Of a stretch of DNA of 64,000 bases, positions 1-11,341 are shown piece by piece. Source of the stretch: Mytilus californianus. Taxonomy: Eukaryota; Mollusca; Bivalvia; Mytilida; Mytilidae. Each line of letters begins with the position of its first letter. Position 1 is the first letter of the stretch. The stretch covers positions 62,814,995 through 62,878,994 of the forward strand of contig NW_026262690.1 of NCBI RefSeq assembly GCF_021869535.1. Reading direction: 5' to 3'. The position numbers and the translations under genes were made by a program. Below the pieces are notes generated by a model. It did no database searches, was not told the origin of the DNA, and saw only the letters and a program-made list of their open reading frames with translations.

Positions 1-209
1 AAAAATATCATGCACAGATATATAGAATTAGTTAATATTAAAATTTGTGGAATCCAAAGAAGCAAAAGTAATTGGAAGTGCATTGATTAATCATGATAGA
101 TTTAACAACAAAAATAGGGTGAGAGGAACATTAATATTATGGACAATGTTTAACTGCATGCTAGAGTTAATGTTTTTAGCAAAGAAGTATAGTATTTATT
201 CTTTTACAG

Positions 210-279
210 GTATGGACCACCTACAAGAACGGAGTACAGATTAATTGTAGAAAACCTTTCTTCAAGAGTTAGTTGGCAG
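210..279 (+). CDS. SRSF4/5/6-like: SR gene exon: linker and start of RRM2
   Basis: The acceptor is TTATTCTTTTACAG, ending at 209. The donor GTATGT starts at 280. The exon reads [18 protein letters not shown] then RVSWQ, after one base that completes a codon from the missing upstream exon. It corresponds to vertebrate SRSF6 exon 3, which also ends after SWQ. Confidence 0.93.
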
Positions 280-3200
280 GTATGTATCTTATATCTTTAA
301 AAAAATACTTGATGTTTATCCTTATTTATGTTATCTATGCTCTGGTTTTATTTACTCTCAATAGATTTTACAGTCTAAAGAAAAATTATGAAGATACTAG
401 ACCTTAGTCGTTGCTAAAAAAAATCAAACTTGTTTTGCTCTTTATTTATATAATGAACCAAGACAGAAACTAATAAATCATTAATGTTCAACACAAAATT
501 GAACACCTTTTCACTTGCTGTATATTCCTTTTAACTTCAGCACAAATAAGACACAAAAAATATTCTAACTAAATGATATTAAAAATAGCCGTTATTTTTA
601 GAGGGTATTTTATCAGTCTTTTGAACTTCATTTCATAAATTTTTTTGTCACATTGTTTTCTTTCATTCAATTGGAAGAAATACAGATTTCATTTATTTAC
701 AATATTTTAAAGGAATATACAGATTGTGACATTTTACATATTTATGTTTCATACCTAAATAGTATTGTCTTCTCTCATAAGCGCCCTCAAAGGTGAGGTG
801 GCAGGAGCATGATGAAGGACGAAGAGTCTAATCACAGCTTCCTCCCCAAAAGTGCCACAAGGAATGGCTACTTCAATGTGATTCACTCTTGTTCTTGCTT
901 ATGATGTGTTGACTGTGAGACGAGGGGGTCTAGCTAGCTTGATGTTCATCCTTCAGAAGACAAAGAGGGTCCTACACTGATGGGAAAGTCACGCTTTACA
1001 TGACTAGCATGGTCAATCTTTGGAAAACAAAAAATGTGATGAATGCCTGTCGGCTAAAGCTATCCATACATCCGGATTGGATAGTTCTTGCTATCTTCCC
1101 ATGTTCAGAAAAAGGGTAGAATACTGCTGCAATGTAATGATGAAATAAACAGAAGTACACTTGAAGTCCTGATGCTCTCTCTAGCAAGGGTTCATTAATC
1201 TCTCAGGCGATGTCAGTTTCTATTCAGTAGAGGTAATTCTGTTATAAAATTATAAACATCTATTTAATGTATGAAGAGTACACTGAAATAGTAAAGTTAA
1301 AAACTATTGGATTTTCAAACCAGGTGTTAATAATACCAGTAATGATTTAAAATGTTGAAACCAAGGGTCCGGAAACGGTCATATTTGCCAGTCATGTCCT
1401 AAGATGAAACTATTTGTCCTAAACGAGTAATTGGGATTTAGGACAAATTTTATTTTTTACAGAAGTAATTTCGGTCATTTCATTGACTCAATGTTTGAAA
1501 TCGGATTTCTTAATCGCCATTTTGCACTTGTGATCACTTGTTTTTGTTTATAATCCCTTTCCTGTAATAAAACTGCCACTACAGTAGTTTGATAATCCTG
1601 AGGGCCCTCCTAATATCTATATCAATGCCTCCGGGAAACATTGGCTAATGATCGCTAATCACTTTTTACCTGTGGTTTTAATTCACACCTGACAGTGATC
1701 ACAAGCTCAGAATAATGTCTTTAAAACATTAAAGTTCCCTGACAAGTGCATTCATTATTTATTTACTTTTCATCAACTTAGACAGTTATCAATTCTGATT
1801 TAAAAATTAAATCTAAATTTACGAAGAAAAAAGTATTTTTTCATGAGTTACACATGTGCTTTATTTACTATGTAATACGCATGCCTGAAATTGTCTTCAG
1901 CAAATTTAATATTTAATCGTAAAATCATTTAAATGCAAATTGATTTCATGCTAAATTAAACGAGTGCAACTATTATCTGTTATATTCAAACATTTTTAAA
2001 GGTAATAAAATAAAAAAAGCCATAAAAAGCCGGTGATTTCCTGTCAATTTGATAAACAAAACAAATCCCGAAAATGAATCCGGAATTATTCGTACTTTAA
2101 AATATCGCAAACTTCAGGTTTTAACTTTTGTCAAATCGAAAGAAACGTAAGCAATGTAAATCATTTCAATTTTAGACTGTTGCATTCCCTAAACTGTCCT
2201 TCATGGTAATGGTAAGACATTTACTTAGTAAATGCGATGAAACAGCAATACAAGTTCGTCATGTTCGTTGTTGCTATGAATATAGTCAAGTTGATATCGA
2301 CAATTTGAAAAGGGGCACCAACTTTTCAAACATCTCAAAATGACCGAAATTGTCTGGAAAAATTTCCGGATCCTTGGTTGAAACATTTTAAAGAATTATC
2401 AATAATATCATGGCTAAAAGATGTACAAAACATGAAAGAAAGTAGAGGCATGTGTTTGTAAGGCTTTTTAGTGTACAGATGTTTATCAATGTCATGGATT
2501 GATAGATTTTTGTTTCCTTTATAGCCAGAGGCAAATATTTTCAATGTAATGGATGTTTTTATTAAATTTGGACAATTTGTGATTTGGAACCTATTTAAAA
2601 GTTGTGTAATATGTCAAATTCTAAAAAAAAAAAAAATAATATGCAGTAATATAACAATTAGTTTCCATAAATTATAAAAAAAAAAAGTATTATTAAAGTG
2701 TCAATTGTAATTATTATTGTTATTTTTGTGATTCTGAACATTTTTCAAATCAGCCTTAAAACTTGTCCTGCATTTTACAGTTTTTTACATAAAATTGTAT
2801 GTGCCTTACAACCACAAGTATATGAATTGATACCATAAATTTGGCCTTCCATGAGAGCTTTGAATTCAACACATACCAAAAATATTCTATTAATATAGTT
2901 GTTCCCATTCCCCAATATGCAGTCAGGATGCTTGCAAGTTTCTCTTTACAGTGATAGCTTGATAAAACCAGAAATAATTTCAAGAACAAGGTATAAATGT
3001 AGGCATGGTAGGTAGGTAGGTATAATGCAAAGTAATGTGGAAATTAAAAAGTTAAATTTTGTAAGTAAATATGTAACTTTTTTTTACTCTTTACTTAAAA
3101 GGATTTGAAAGACTACATGAGACAGGCAGGAGAAGTCACATATGCTGATGCCCACAAACAGCATAAAAATGAAGGGTAAGTCCATACAATTTGATTACTA

Positions 3201-6200
3201 GATGCATAATGTTGATTTATTTATTACTTTGCAATGGATTTCTTGGTTAGAACATTTTGCCGACAAGGTGACCTAATTTGTGGTTTAATAATTTGCTCCT
3301 GGTAATTAAAGAAGTGGTTTCTTAATCAACCAAATTCATCAATGAATACACTGTATCTGACAACTTGAGCTGTATGCTTTATTTAAGGATCAATACTTGA
3401 CCACTATCTGTAAACCAACATGTATTCCATTGTTTTTTTTTTAACTTAAACAAAAAAATGTCATCAGTCTTCTGAAGTTTTTGTGGAGGGCTAACCTACC
3501 TACCTTTTAGTTAGTGTTTATTGGTGCATCAATGTATATCACTCTCATAAAAGACATCCTGCAAGTAAATTGAAATGAAAAATAAGGAATGCATGTACAA
3601 CTATAATTCATGTGAAACAATGACATTTGAAAAGGGTTCTAGGGAATTGTTTAGTAGATATGCAATTCTTTTGCAGTGTTGTTGAATTTTCCTCATACTC
3701 GGATATGAAGGCAGCTTTGGATAAATTAGACAATACAGAAATTAATGGTAGAAAAATCAAGTTGGTAGAAGACAGACCAAAAAGTAGTAGTAGAAGCAGT
3801 AGGAGGAGGTTTGTACATCTAACATTGAAAAAAATACTTGAAATTACATCTATTATGATAGTTTGATACGTCTAATTTTGAATTAGTATAGAAATATTCC
3901 AAAAATGTTAAATGTTCCACTGAGCTATACACCATAGCAAAACAAAAAACATAGATCTATAAGACATTGCATACACACACACATCATATACAACCGTATA
4001 CAAATGGTAAATAGCTGAGCACTTCTACACAGAACTGATTAAATATAAAAGGAGAAGATGTATGATTGCCAATGAGACAGCTCTCCACAAGAGACCAAAT
4101 GGCATGAATTTAACAACTATAAGTCACCGTTTGGCCTTCAACAATGAGCAAAACCCATACTGCATAGTCAACTCTAAAAGGCCCCGAAAAGACAAATGTA
4201 AAAACAATTCAAATGAGAAAACTAACAGCCTGATTTATGTACAAAACAATGAACAAAAAAAATATGATATACAGCAACAAACGACAACCACTGAATGACA
4301 GGCTCCTGACTTGGGACAGGCTCATACAGAATGTGTTGGGGTTAAACTGGTTTGCTGCCACAAACACACCCCCTAACCTGAGACAGTCATGTAACAGAAC
4401 AACAGAAGAACAAACTATAAAAATCACTTAAAGCATGAATTTGTGACAAAGCAGAAGCACAGAAAAATTAAAATTTGACATTAAGATATATCCAGTAATA
4501 CTGGAAATGATTATTTGGCACCAACATGTGAGGAAATAATAGGTTTGTGCTCCTACTTGAAATTATGGCTGTTGACGCTTATCAAACATGACTTTAAAAA
4601 AATGCTTTAAAAGGCCTACTGCATCAAAACTTATAGCAACTGATAAAGCTTTAAGGTAATTTTTTTATACGACCAACTGATAAAGCTTTAAGGTAATTTT
4701 TTTATACGACCGCAAAAAAATTTTTGTGGTCGTATATTGGTATGACGACGGCGTCGTCCGGCATCGTCCGAAGACACATTGGTTTTCGCACTCTAACTTT
4801 AGTTTAAGTGAATGGATCTCTATGAAATTTTACCACAAGGTACAATACCACAAAAGGAAGGTTGGGATTGATTTTGGGGGTTATGGTACCAACAGTAAAG
4901 GAATTAGGGGCCAAAAATAAGCATTTTTGTAACTTCCAGACATAACTTGTGTGTTAGTGTATGGATCTCTCTGACATTGTACCACGAGGTTCCATATCAC
5001 AAAAGGAATGCTGAGATTGATTTTGAGGGTAATTGCCTCAAAATTTTAGGAATTAGGGGCCAAAAAAGGGCAAAAAACAAGCATTTTTCTAGTTTCATGA
5101 CAATAACTTGTGTGTAAGTGTATGGATCTTTCTGAAATTGTACTACAAGGTTCCATATCATAAAGGGAAAGCTGGAATTGAGTTTGGGGGTAATTGCCGA
5201 AACGTTTAGGAATTGGGGGCCAAAAAGGGGCCAAAAAAAAGCATTTTTCTAGTTTCCAGACAATAACTTGTGTTCAAGAGTATGGATCTCTCTGAAATTG
5301 TACTGCAAGGTACCATACCACAAAGGGAAGGCTGAGATAGATGATGGGGGTAATTGCCTCAATATTTTAGGAAGTAGGGGCCAAAAAGGGGCAAAAAACA
5401 AGCATTTTTCTAGTTTCAGGACAATAACTTGTGTGTAAGTGTATAGATCTTTCTGAAATTGTACTACAAGGTTCCATATCACAAAGGGAAAGCTGGGTTT
5501 GAGTTTGGGGGTAATTGCCCTAAACGTTTAGGAATTTGGGGCCAAAAAGGGGCCAAGAAACACATTTTTCTAGTTTCCAGACAATAACTTGTGTTCAAGT
5601 GTATGGATCTCTCTAAAATTGTACTGCAAGGTACCATACCACAAAGGGAAGGCTGGGATTGAGTTTGGGTGTGAAGAATCATAAGGGGGTTCAAAAAATT
5701 TGGGGGGAGGGATTTTTTTTTTTTTCCTTTTTTTTTTCATTTAAAATTTTCCATTTTTATACGCCCGTTTACGGGACGTATTATGGTATACCGTTGTCTG
5801 TCCGTCCGTCCGTCGTCAACATGTCGGACATTAACTCAAAAACGCTTTAACCAATTTGCTTAAAACTTTGGTGAATTGTTTATATCTATTGACGTGAGCT
5901 CCCTTTCGTTTTTTATAAATTTTAGATTTTACGTTTCCGAGTTATGGGGTTTTATTCATTAAAAAAAGGGGGATTTTCCAGTTTTCGGACAATAACTCAA
6001 GAATGCTTTCACCAACTTGCAAGAAATTTTGGTTAATTGTTTATATCTATTGACATAGCTCCCTTTGGATTTTTATAAATTTTAGATTTTACGTTTCCGA
6101 GTTATGGGGTTTTATTCATAAAAAAAAGGGGGATTTTCCAGTTTTCGGACCATAACTCAAAAATGCTTTCAGCAGTTCTCATGAAACTTTGATGAATTGT

Positions 6201-9200
6201 TGATATCTATTGATGTAAGCTCCCTTAAGAATTTTATAAATTTTGATTTTACATTTCCGAATTATGGGGTTTATTCATTAAAAAAGGGGGGATTTTCCAG
6301 TTTTCAGACAAAAACTCAAAAATGCTTTCAGCAATTCGTATGAAACTTTGGTGAACTGTTTATATCTATTGATGTAAGCTCCCTTTAGAATTTTATAAAT
6401 TTTATTTGTTTATAGTCTGACAACAGATTTACTAAGTATTGCGCAACAGCACAGTGTATTGCACAACAGCAAGAAATCTTTAATTGAATATAAATTCAAT
6501 TCATATAACCAACTTCAAGTTCTTTGACTACATTTATTCAGAAACCTATAATAGATGTATGTCAAATATTTAGTTACAATCCAAATTCAGACCTGTATCA
6601 AGCTTGAATATTGTGTCCATTTTTGCCCCAACTGTTCAGGGTTAGACCTCTGCGGGCGTATCCAGCTGCGCTCAGCGAAGCAGTTTATTAGTTGGATATT
6701 TCTGATTTATATTTAAAAGCAAATAATAATGATATGGTAGGAGATACACACCAAACAGGATGTGTAAATTATTATATAAGTATTGTGCAATAGCAAGAAA
6801 TTTTCAATTGCACAGTATTGCACAATAGCAAGAAATCTTCAATTGCACAGTATTGCGCAATAGCAAGAAATTACCATTGCACAGTATTGCGCAATAGCAA
6901 GAAATATCCAATAGCACAATATTGCGCAATAGCAAGAAATTGTCAATTGTACAGTATTGCGCAATAGCAAGAAATATTTAATTGCACAGTATTGTGCAAA
7001 AGAAGATACTTTGTATAAATTGCTTATTTCTTGACCAATTTCAATGGGGTTTTATTCTTGAATTCTTGGGGTTCTTTAATATGCTGAATCTAACCGTGTA
7101 TTTAGTTTTTGGATTTTGGGCCCCATTTTTAAATTGGTCCACATTGAGGTCCAAAGGGTCCAAAATTAAACTTTGTTTGATTTCATCAAAAATTGAATTA
7201 TTGGGGTTCTTTGATATGCCGATTCTAACCGTGTATTTAGATTCTTAATTTTTGGTTCCGTTTTCAAATTGGTCTACATTAAGGTCCAAAGGGTCCAAAA
7301 TTAAACTTAGTTTGATTTTAACAAAAATTGAATTCTTAGGGTTCTTTGATATGCTGAATCTAAACATGTATTTAGATTTTTGATTATGGGCCCAGTTTTC
7401 AAGTTGGTCTAAATCGGGGTCCAAAATTAAACTTTGTTTGATTTCAACAAAAATTGAATATATTGGGTTCTTTGATATGCTGAATGTAACCATGTATTTA
7501 GATTTTTGATTTTTGGGCCCCTTTATCAACTTTGTCCACATTGAGGTCGAAAGGGTCCAAAATTAAACTTTGTTTGATTTCATCAAAAATTGAATTCTTG
7601 GGGTTCTTTGATATGCTGAATCTAACCATGTATTTAGATTTTGGATATTGGACCATAATAGGTGAATGTCCAATTTAAAAATTTTAAGTTCTTAGACCAC
7701 ATTCATTCTGTGTCAGAAACCTATGCTGTGTCAAATATTTAATCACAATCCAAATGCAAAGCTGTATCAAGCTTGAATGTTGTGTCCATACTTGCCCCAA
7801 CTGTTCAGGGTTCGACCTCTGCGGTCGTATTAGCTGCGGCCTGCGGAGCATTTTATTTTAGATTGTCAAGTGACAAATACAGATTTTTGATTAATATTAT
7901 CATTTACATGACGCCTTCAGTTTCTATTTCATTGTTCAAGCTATAAGTCATCCTGTTGGTAGCTGTATTATTCAGGTTTTTAATACGACCTCAAAAAATC
8001 ATATATTGCTATCATGTCGTCTTCCGAAGACATTTGTTTTCCAGACAATAACTTTAGTTTAAGTGTATGGATCTCTATGAAATTTACTGAAAAGGTTCAA
8101 TACCACAAAAGGAAGGTTGGGATTGTTTTTTGGGGTGATGGTCCCAACCGTTTAGGAATTGGGGGCCAAAAAGGGGCCCAAAACAAGCATTCTAGTTTCA
8201 GGACAATAACTTGTCTATAAGTATTTTGATAGCTCTGAAATTGTACCACAAGGTTCAAACCACAGGTAGAAGGTTGGGATACATTTTGGGAGTAATTGCC
8301 TAAACTGTTCAGGAATTAGGGTTCAAAAAAGATTTTTATACGACCGCTTGTATATTGGTATGACGTTGGTGTCGTCGTCTTCGTCCGAGGACACATGGGT
8401 TTTCGCACTCTAACTTTAGTTAAAGTGAATGGAACTCTATGAATTTTTACCATAAGGTTCAATACCACAAAAGGAAGGTTGGGATTGATTTTGGGGGTTA
8501 TGGTACCAACAGTTGAGGAATTAGGGGCCAAAAAGGAGCCAAAAATAAGCATTTTTGTAACTTCCAGACATAACTTGTGTATTAGAGTATGGATCTCTAT
8601 GAAATTGTACTACAAGGTTCCATATCACAAAGGGAAAGCAGGGTTTGAGTTTGGGGGTAATTGCCCTAAATGTTTAGGAATAAGGGGCCAAAAAACAAGC
8701 ATTTTTCTAGTTTCCAGACAATAACTTGTGTTCAAGTATATGGATCTCTCTGAAATTGTACTGCAAGGTACTATATCACAAAGGGAAGGCTGGGATTGAG
8801 TTTGGAGGTGATGAATCATAAGGGGGTTCAAAAAATTGGGGGGGGGGGGTCTTTAAAATTTTCCATTTAAAATTGGTTATTTCTGATTTATATATAAAAG
8901 CAAATAATAATGATATGGTTTGAATAGGTAAATTAAAATTTTTTAAGTTCTTAGACCATATTCATCCTGTGTCAGAAACCTATGCTGTGTCATATTTAAT
9001 CACAATCCAAATTCAGTGCTGTATCAAGCTTGAATTTTGTGTCCATACTTGCCCCAACTGTTCAGAGTTCGACCTCTGCAGTCGTATCAAGCTGCACCCA
9101 GCGGAGCATTTTATTTTGGAAAGGAAAGGGGTCGGGTCAATTTTTTTTCCCTCAAGATTTTAGAAATTGTCAATTTTCCAAAGAAAAATTAGGGGTAACA

Positions 9201-10134
9201 ATTTATTTTGCTAATTCTTTGTATATAGTCTGAAAACAGATTTATTAAGTATTGCGCAACGGCACAGTGTATTGCACAACAGCAAGAAATCTTCAATTGA
9301 ATATTAATTCAAATCATATAACCAATATCAAGTTCTTTGACTAGATTTATTCTGTGTCAGAAACCTATAATGTGTCAAATATTTAATAACAATCCAAATT
9401 CAGACCTGTATCAAGCTTGAATATTGTGTCCATATTTGTCCCAACTGTTCAGAATTGGACCTCTGCGGTCGTATCCAGCTGCGCTTGGCGAAGCAGTTTA
9501 TTGATTGTATGTAACAATTTTAAGACATTGCATCGATAGGTTAAAATAATGGGGGGTTACCTAAATCCAAATTTTCGGCACACCATCAATATAGGCTTTC
9601 TGAACTATGTTTTGCTTGTACGTCTTTTATATTTGTAGTAGTTTGTTGTTGGCAGATGACCAGTATTTTTGATGAATCTGGTCATCTTTTTTATGGTTTA
9701 CACAAGATATAGTGAAGTACACATTGCTATAAAATATTTAATGAATTAAGTATTCAAACCAGTGAAAATGATGACCGTCTTTCGGGTCTGAAATTACTGA
9801 AGACAATCATACCCAATGTGTAATGATTCACTTGTTACTCATTTTGACTTAAAAGTATTCTCACAAATTTAATATGTTGCCTGTGAGTAAAGAGTTAACC
9901 ACAGATTCAATTTATTTAAGATCAAGATCTCCAAGTAGAAGCAGATCCAGGTCGAGAGGAAGAAGGTCAAGAAGTGGAAGCAGAAGTCGGAGCAGGAGTC
10001 GTAGTAGGAGTAAAAGTTCAAGAAGCAGAAGTCGTAGTAGAAGTAGAAGTAAATCCAGAAGTCCCAGTGTAGACCGTAAAGAGGCTTCAAAGTCACGATC
10101 AAAATCCCCAGAAGAGAATGGAGATAAAGATTGA
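210..10134 (+). CDS. SRSF4/5/6-like: SR-family splicing factor, 3' part (RRM2 and RS domain), four exons
   Basis: Coding exons are 210-279, 3102-3175, 3677-3808 and 9921-10134. Joined, they read through the second RRM of an SR protein and a short arginine-serine tail to a TGA at 10132. Seen: RNP2-like RLIVENL, the SWQ/DLKD signature (the hallmark of the second, pseudo-RRM of SRSF1/4/5/6-type proteins) split by an intron, GEVTYADAH, and [11 protein letters not shown] at the RRM end, then about 70 residues rich in RS dipeptides ending ENGDKD. All junctions use GT/AG and phases agree (0, 2, 2). RRM1 must lie left of base 1, so the gene is partial only because the window starts inside it. Known role: nuclear pre-mRNA splicing regulator that binds exonic enhancers; the RS tail is phosphorylated and binds spliceosome parts. 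The RS tail is short, nearer SRSF5 than SRSF4. The last intron is filled with mobile elements. Confidence 0.93.
280..3101 (+). other. SR gene intron with an inverted-repeat element and an unassigned block
   Basis: Intron between the SWQ and DLKD exons. It holds a more GC-rich block at about 780-1215 (interrupted frames in both directions, no family recognised), an inverted-repeat element at 1346-2392, and A-runs near 2623 and 2680. No additional exon with convincing splice sites was seen. Confidence 0.6.
1346..2392. mobile_element. Intronic element with about 30-bp terminal inverted repeats
   Basis: The left end TTTAAAATGTT...CCAAGGGTCCGGAAA is repeated inverted at the right end (TTTCCGGATCCTTGG...CATTTTAAA) with a few mismatches. 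A second inverted pair lies just inside: AATTTCGGTCATTT near 1466 and AAATGACCGAAATT near 2337. No transposase frame is visible, so it would be non-autonomous. The target duplication could not be fixed because the flanks continue the palindrome. Confidence 0.6.
3102..3175 (+). CDS. SRSF4/5/6-like: SR gene exon: RRM2 centre ([18 protein letters not shown])
   Basis: A pyrimidine-rich tract and AG at 3100-3101 precede the exon. The donor GTAAGT starts at 3176. It begins with [18 protein letters not shown] and ends in phase 2; the next exon supplies the third base of a glycine codon. Confidence 0.92.
3176..3676 (+). other. SR gene intron, no recognisable insert
   Basis: About 500 bp of AT-rich sequence between the two halves of RRM2. 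I see no repeat, RNA gene or extra exon in it. Confidence 0.6.
3677..3808 (+). CDS. SRSF4/5/6-like: SR gene exon: end of RRM2 and first RS residues
   Basis: The acceptor is TTCTTTTGCAG, ending at 3676. The exon reads [31 protein letters not shown], then serine/arginine repeats. The donor is AG|GTTTGT at 3809, weaker than the other donors of this gene. In vertebrate SRSF6 this and the previous exon are one, so an extra intron splits RRM2 here. Confidence 0.9.
4045..4440 (+). repeat. Dispersed mussel repeat (ATGATTGCCAATGAGACA... type)
   Basis: A block starting near ATGATTGCCAATGAGACAGC and including CTCCTGACTTGGGACAGGC. That last phrase is the reverse complement of one in the retroelement tail at 37700-37720, so the two repeats share a module. 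From memory the block is very common in Mytilus; its class is unassigned. Frames in it are interrupted. Confidence 0.6.
4637..4711 (+). repeat. 37-bp direct duplication across the 5' junction of element A
   Basis: Two tandem copies of a 37-bp unit: CAACTGATAAAGC... followed by the T-run and the first bases of element A (TATACGAC). Host flank and element start are duplicated together, so the duplication post-dates or accompanied insertion. Confidence 0.85.
4780..5690 (+). repeat. Array 1: about 190-bp tandem repeats
   Basis: About five units, each with ACAATAACTTGTGT, GTATGGATCTCTCTGAAATT, a GGTTCCATATCACAAAGGGAA-like block (shortened here), GGGGGTAATTGCC and GGGGCCAAAAA. Units differ at roughly one base in ten. 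The same array recurs at 24840-25420, 29150-29740, 55490-56235 and 62585-63085. Confidence 0.85.
5758..6688 (+). mobile_element. Family B element nested in A (ATACGCCCG ends)
   Basis: 5' end TATACGCCCGTTTACGGGA then CGTAT, an imperfect hairpin, followed by TCCGTCCGTCCGTC. Inside are about four 170-bp units (GGGGGATTTTCCAGTTTTC...ATGCTTTCACC...TATATCTATTGA), and a tail related to A's ending CGGGCGTATCC, CTGCGCTCAGCGAAGCAG and TTTAT. Flanks CCATTTT and TAGTTGG rejoin to the host A sequence seen intact at 25490 (CCATTTTTAGTTGG). Insertion therefore fell between two T residues, with no target duplication. Confidence 0.82.
6775..7000 (+). repeat. Array 2: about 37-bp repeats centred on ATTGCGCAAT
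   Basis: About six units of the form GCACAGTATTGCGCAATAGC then AAGAAAT...CAATT. The core ATTGCGCAAT is a perfect 10-bp palindrome; some units carry CACAAT instead. The array recurs at 25590-25815 and 29910-30140, and in a diverged form in B tails (6435-6490, 9245-9300). Confidence 0.85.
7030..7640 (+). repeat. Array 3: 120-130-bp repeats (GGGGTTCTTTGATATGCTGA)
   Basis: About five units with GGGGTTCTTTGATATGC, ATGTATTTAGATTTT, AAGTTGGTCCA-like and CCAAAATTAAACTTTGTTTG motifs. Unit lengths keep frames open on both strands, so predicted proteins here are read-through of the repeat. Confidence 0.85.
7981..9501 (+). mobile_element. Composite of A- and B-type element pieces
   Basis: An A-like 5' end (TAATACGACC) at 7981 leads into about 350 bp of array 1. 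A second, complete short A element (8337-9114) follows, with TATACGACCGC at the start and a GTCGTATC, GCTGCACCCAGCGGAGC, TTTTAT end. Then comes a B-type tail (9220-9501) ending GCGGTCGTATCC, CTGCGCTTGGCGAAGCAG, TTTAT. The B-like tail carries the A code GCGGTCGTAT rather than CGGGCGTAT, so it is a hybrid. Confidence 0.65.
9921..10134 (+). CDS. SRSF4/5/6-like: SR gene terminal exon: RS domain
   Basis: The acceptor is CAATTTATTTAAG, ending at 9920. The phase-2 split arginine codon is completed by A9921. The exon holds about 70 codons of RS/SR dipeptides, then [13 protein letters not shown], a few KSRSKSP units and ENGDKD before the stop. Serine codons mix AGT, AGC, TCA and TCC and arginine codons mix AGA, AGG and CGT, so the protein repeat is kept without a matching DNA repeat, as expected for a selected RS domain. 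Confidence 0.92.
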
Positions 10135-10470
10135 AATTTAGGACTTGTTTTATCATCTTGATATTTTCATCATTCACCCATAAATGCCATAAAACTATAT
10201 GAACAAGTGTGAATTATTTAGTGCACAAGGTATTGGTAGTCAATGCCATAATACAGCATTTGCTAGATGAATGCTGCTGTGTCTAATGTAATAATGTATA
10301 TGGATAAATGTTCAGACAGCTTCTGCAGCATGATATATGACAAACCATTCTTTTTACTTTTAATGTTGAATTTTTTAAGGCAATGATAAAAGGGAGAAAT
10401 CATTGTAAATATCTTCTATATTTTGTAATACTGTATTGATCATGTGTAAATAAATGTCATTCAAAATGTT
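10135..10470 (+). other. 3' UTR of the SR gene
   Basis: AT-rich untranslated tail after the TGA, running to just past the AATAAA hexamer. The cleavage point is inferred; no GT-rich downstream element was pinned. Confidence 0.65.
10449..10454 (+). terminator. Polyadenylation signal AATAAA
   Basis: Canonical AATAAA, 315 bases after the SR gene stop codon, in an AT-rich 3' UTR. It is the best 3'-end signal for this gene. Confidence 0.7.
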
Positions 10471-10479
10471 AATTCTCCT

Positions 10480-11337
10480 GAAGAAAATATAAAAAAATTT
10501 GCAAACTTTATAAGGTGCATATCAATTACAGTGTTGCTCCACCTGTTTTATCTATCCATTAGTTTGGAAGAATAACCTCTCCTGCATGGTTTGATTAAAT
10601 GGGTCCTGCCAATTAATTTGTGGAAGGCCTCTAGCAATGAGTTTGTGCTTGCATTTGTCAACCACAACTTGTTTCTGCTCTCTTACTTTCAAAAAACCTT
10701 AAGGTAATGTAACTTGGCATGATTATTCATCCCTTCTAGAAGGTTTGTCTTGTACAAGGAAGACTACATTGAAATTCATGGTCGAGAACCTATTGTCACC
10801 CTTTGCATGTGTACACACAAATTACTCTCCAGTTAACACCTCAGAGATTAGGAATGAATAAATGGTGCATCAGTAAATTAGTTATTTTTTTGTTATAAAC
10901 ATTTTTAAAAGAATACTCCTAAAAACTTGTTTGAGTGTTTGCATCACAATTTCCTTATTTAATTGATAGGGCCCTCTGTGATGATTTCCATCACAATTCT
11001 CTACCGGTAGTTATAATGGTACTCTATACACTAGACAGATATATAGATGTGCATTCATCACAATCTGGCTCAGCGTGTCAGTCTAGTACAAAGCTCGGCT
11101 AAATTTCATATTACATTAACATGTTCTCATCCAGAATATGCATATTAATTTGCCGCTGGTTGTTAAGCAGCCATCTATCATCATCATCATTATCACAAGT
11201 TTTAATTCAAATTGACATTCATATTATGTAGAAGAGAAGTATCATTAGCTCTTGGATGATAAGATGAATTTAAGTGAAATAGTGTGTAACAAAATGATAT
11301 AAAGATTTGCCTGTTGGATTATACTTTTGTTCTGACA
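10480..11337. other. Intergenic region, no feature seen
   Basis: AT-rich DNA after the SR gene 3' end. A short ATC microsatellite (near 11175) is the only structure noted. Confidence 0.5.
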
Positions 11338-11341
11338 TTTT

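Larger units (their letters stand above)
4703..7856 (+). mobile_element. Family A Helentron-like non-autonomous element, with a nested B element
   Basis: 5' end: T-run, then TATACGACCGC, seven A and five T, then GTGGTCGTAT (hairpin), followed by a GTCGTCC-rich stretch. Array 1 (about 4780-5690) has units of about 190 bp. A G/T-rich tract (5700-5740) follows, then a B element (5758-6688) and the rest of A: a 37-bp array (6775-7000), a 120-130-bp array (7030-7640) and a tail. The tail ends GCGGTCGTAT, the inverse of the 5' arm, then GCTGCGGCCTGCGGAGC and TTTTAT. No protein is encoded; long frames are array read-through. Confidence 0.8.
3809..9920 (+). other. SR gene last intron, loaded with mobile elements
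   Basis: A 6.1-kb intron before the RS exon. It contains a retroelement-type repeat (4045-4440), a full family A element with a nested B element (4703-7856), and an A/B composite (7981-9501). Only the outermost few hundred bases look like plain intron. Confidence 0.7.

Noticed and set aside
780..1215. Poison exon or coding exon in the SR intron
   Set aside because: It is more GC-rich than its surroundings but has stops in all frames and no convincing splice pair; SRSF poison exons lie in an earlier intron.
6775..7000. CRISPR array
   Set aside because: Regular 37-bp repeats without unique spacers, in a eukaryotic transposable element.
9869..10177. 102-codon minus-strand ORF
   Set aside because: Antisense shadow of the RS exon.
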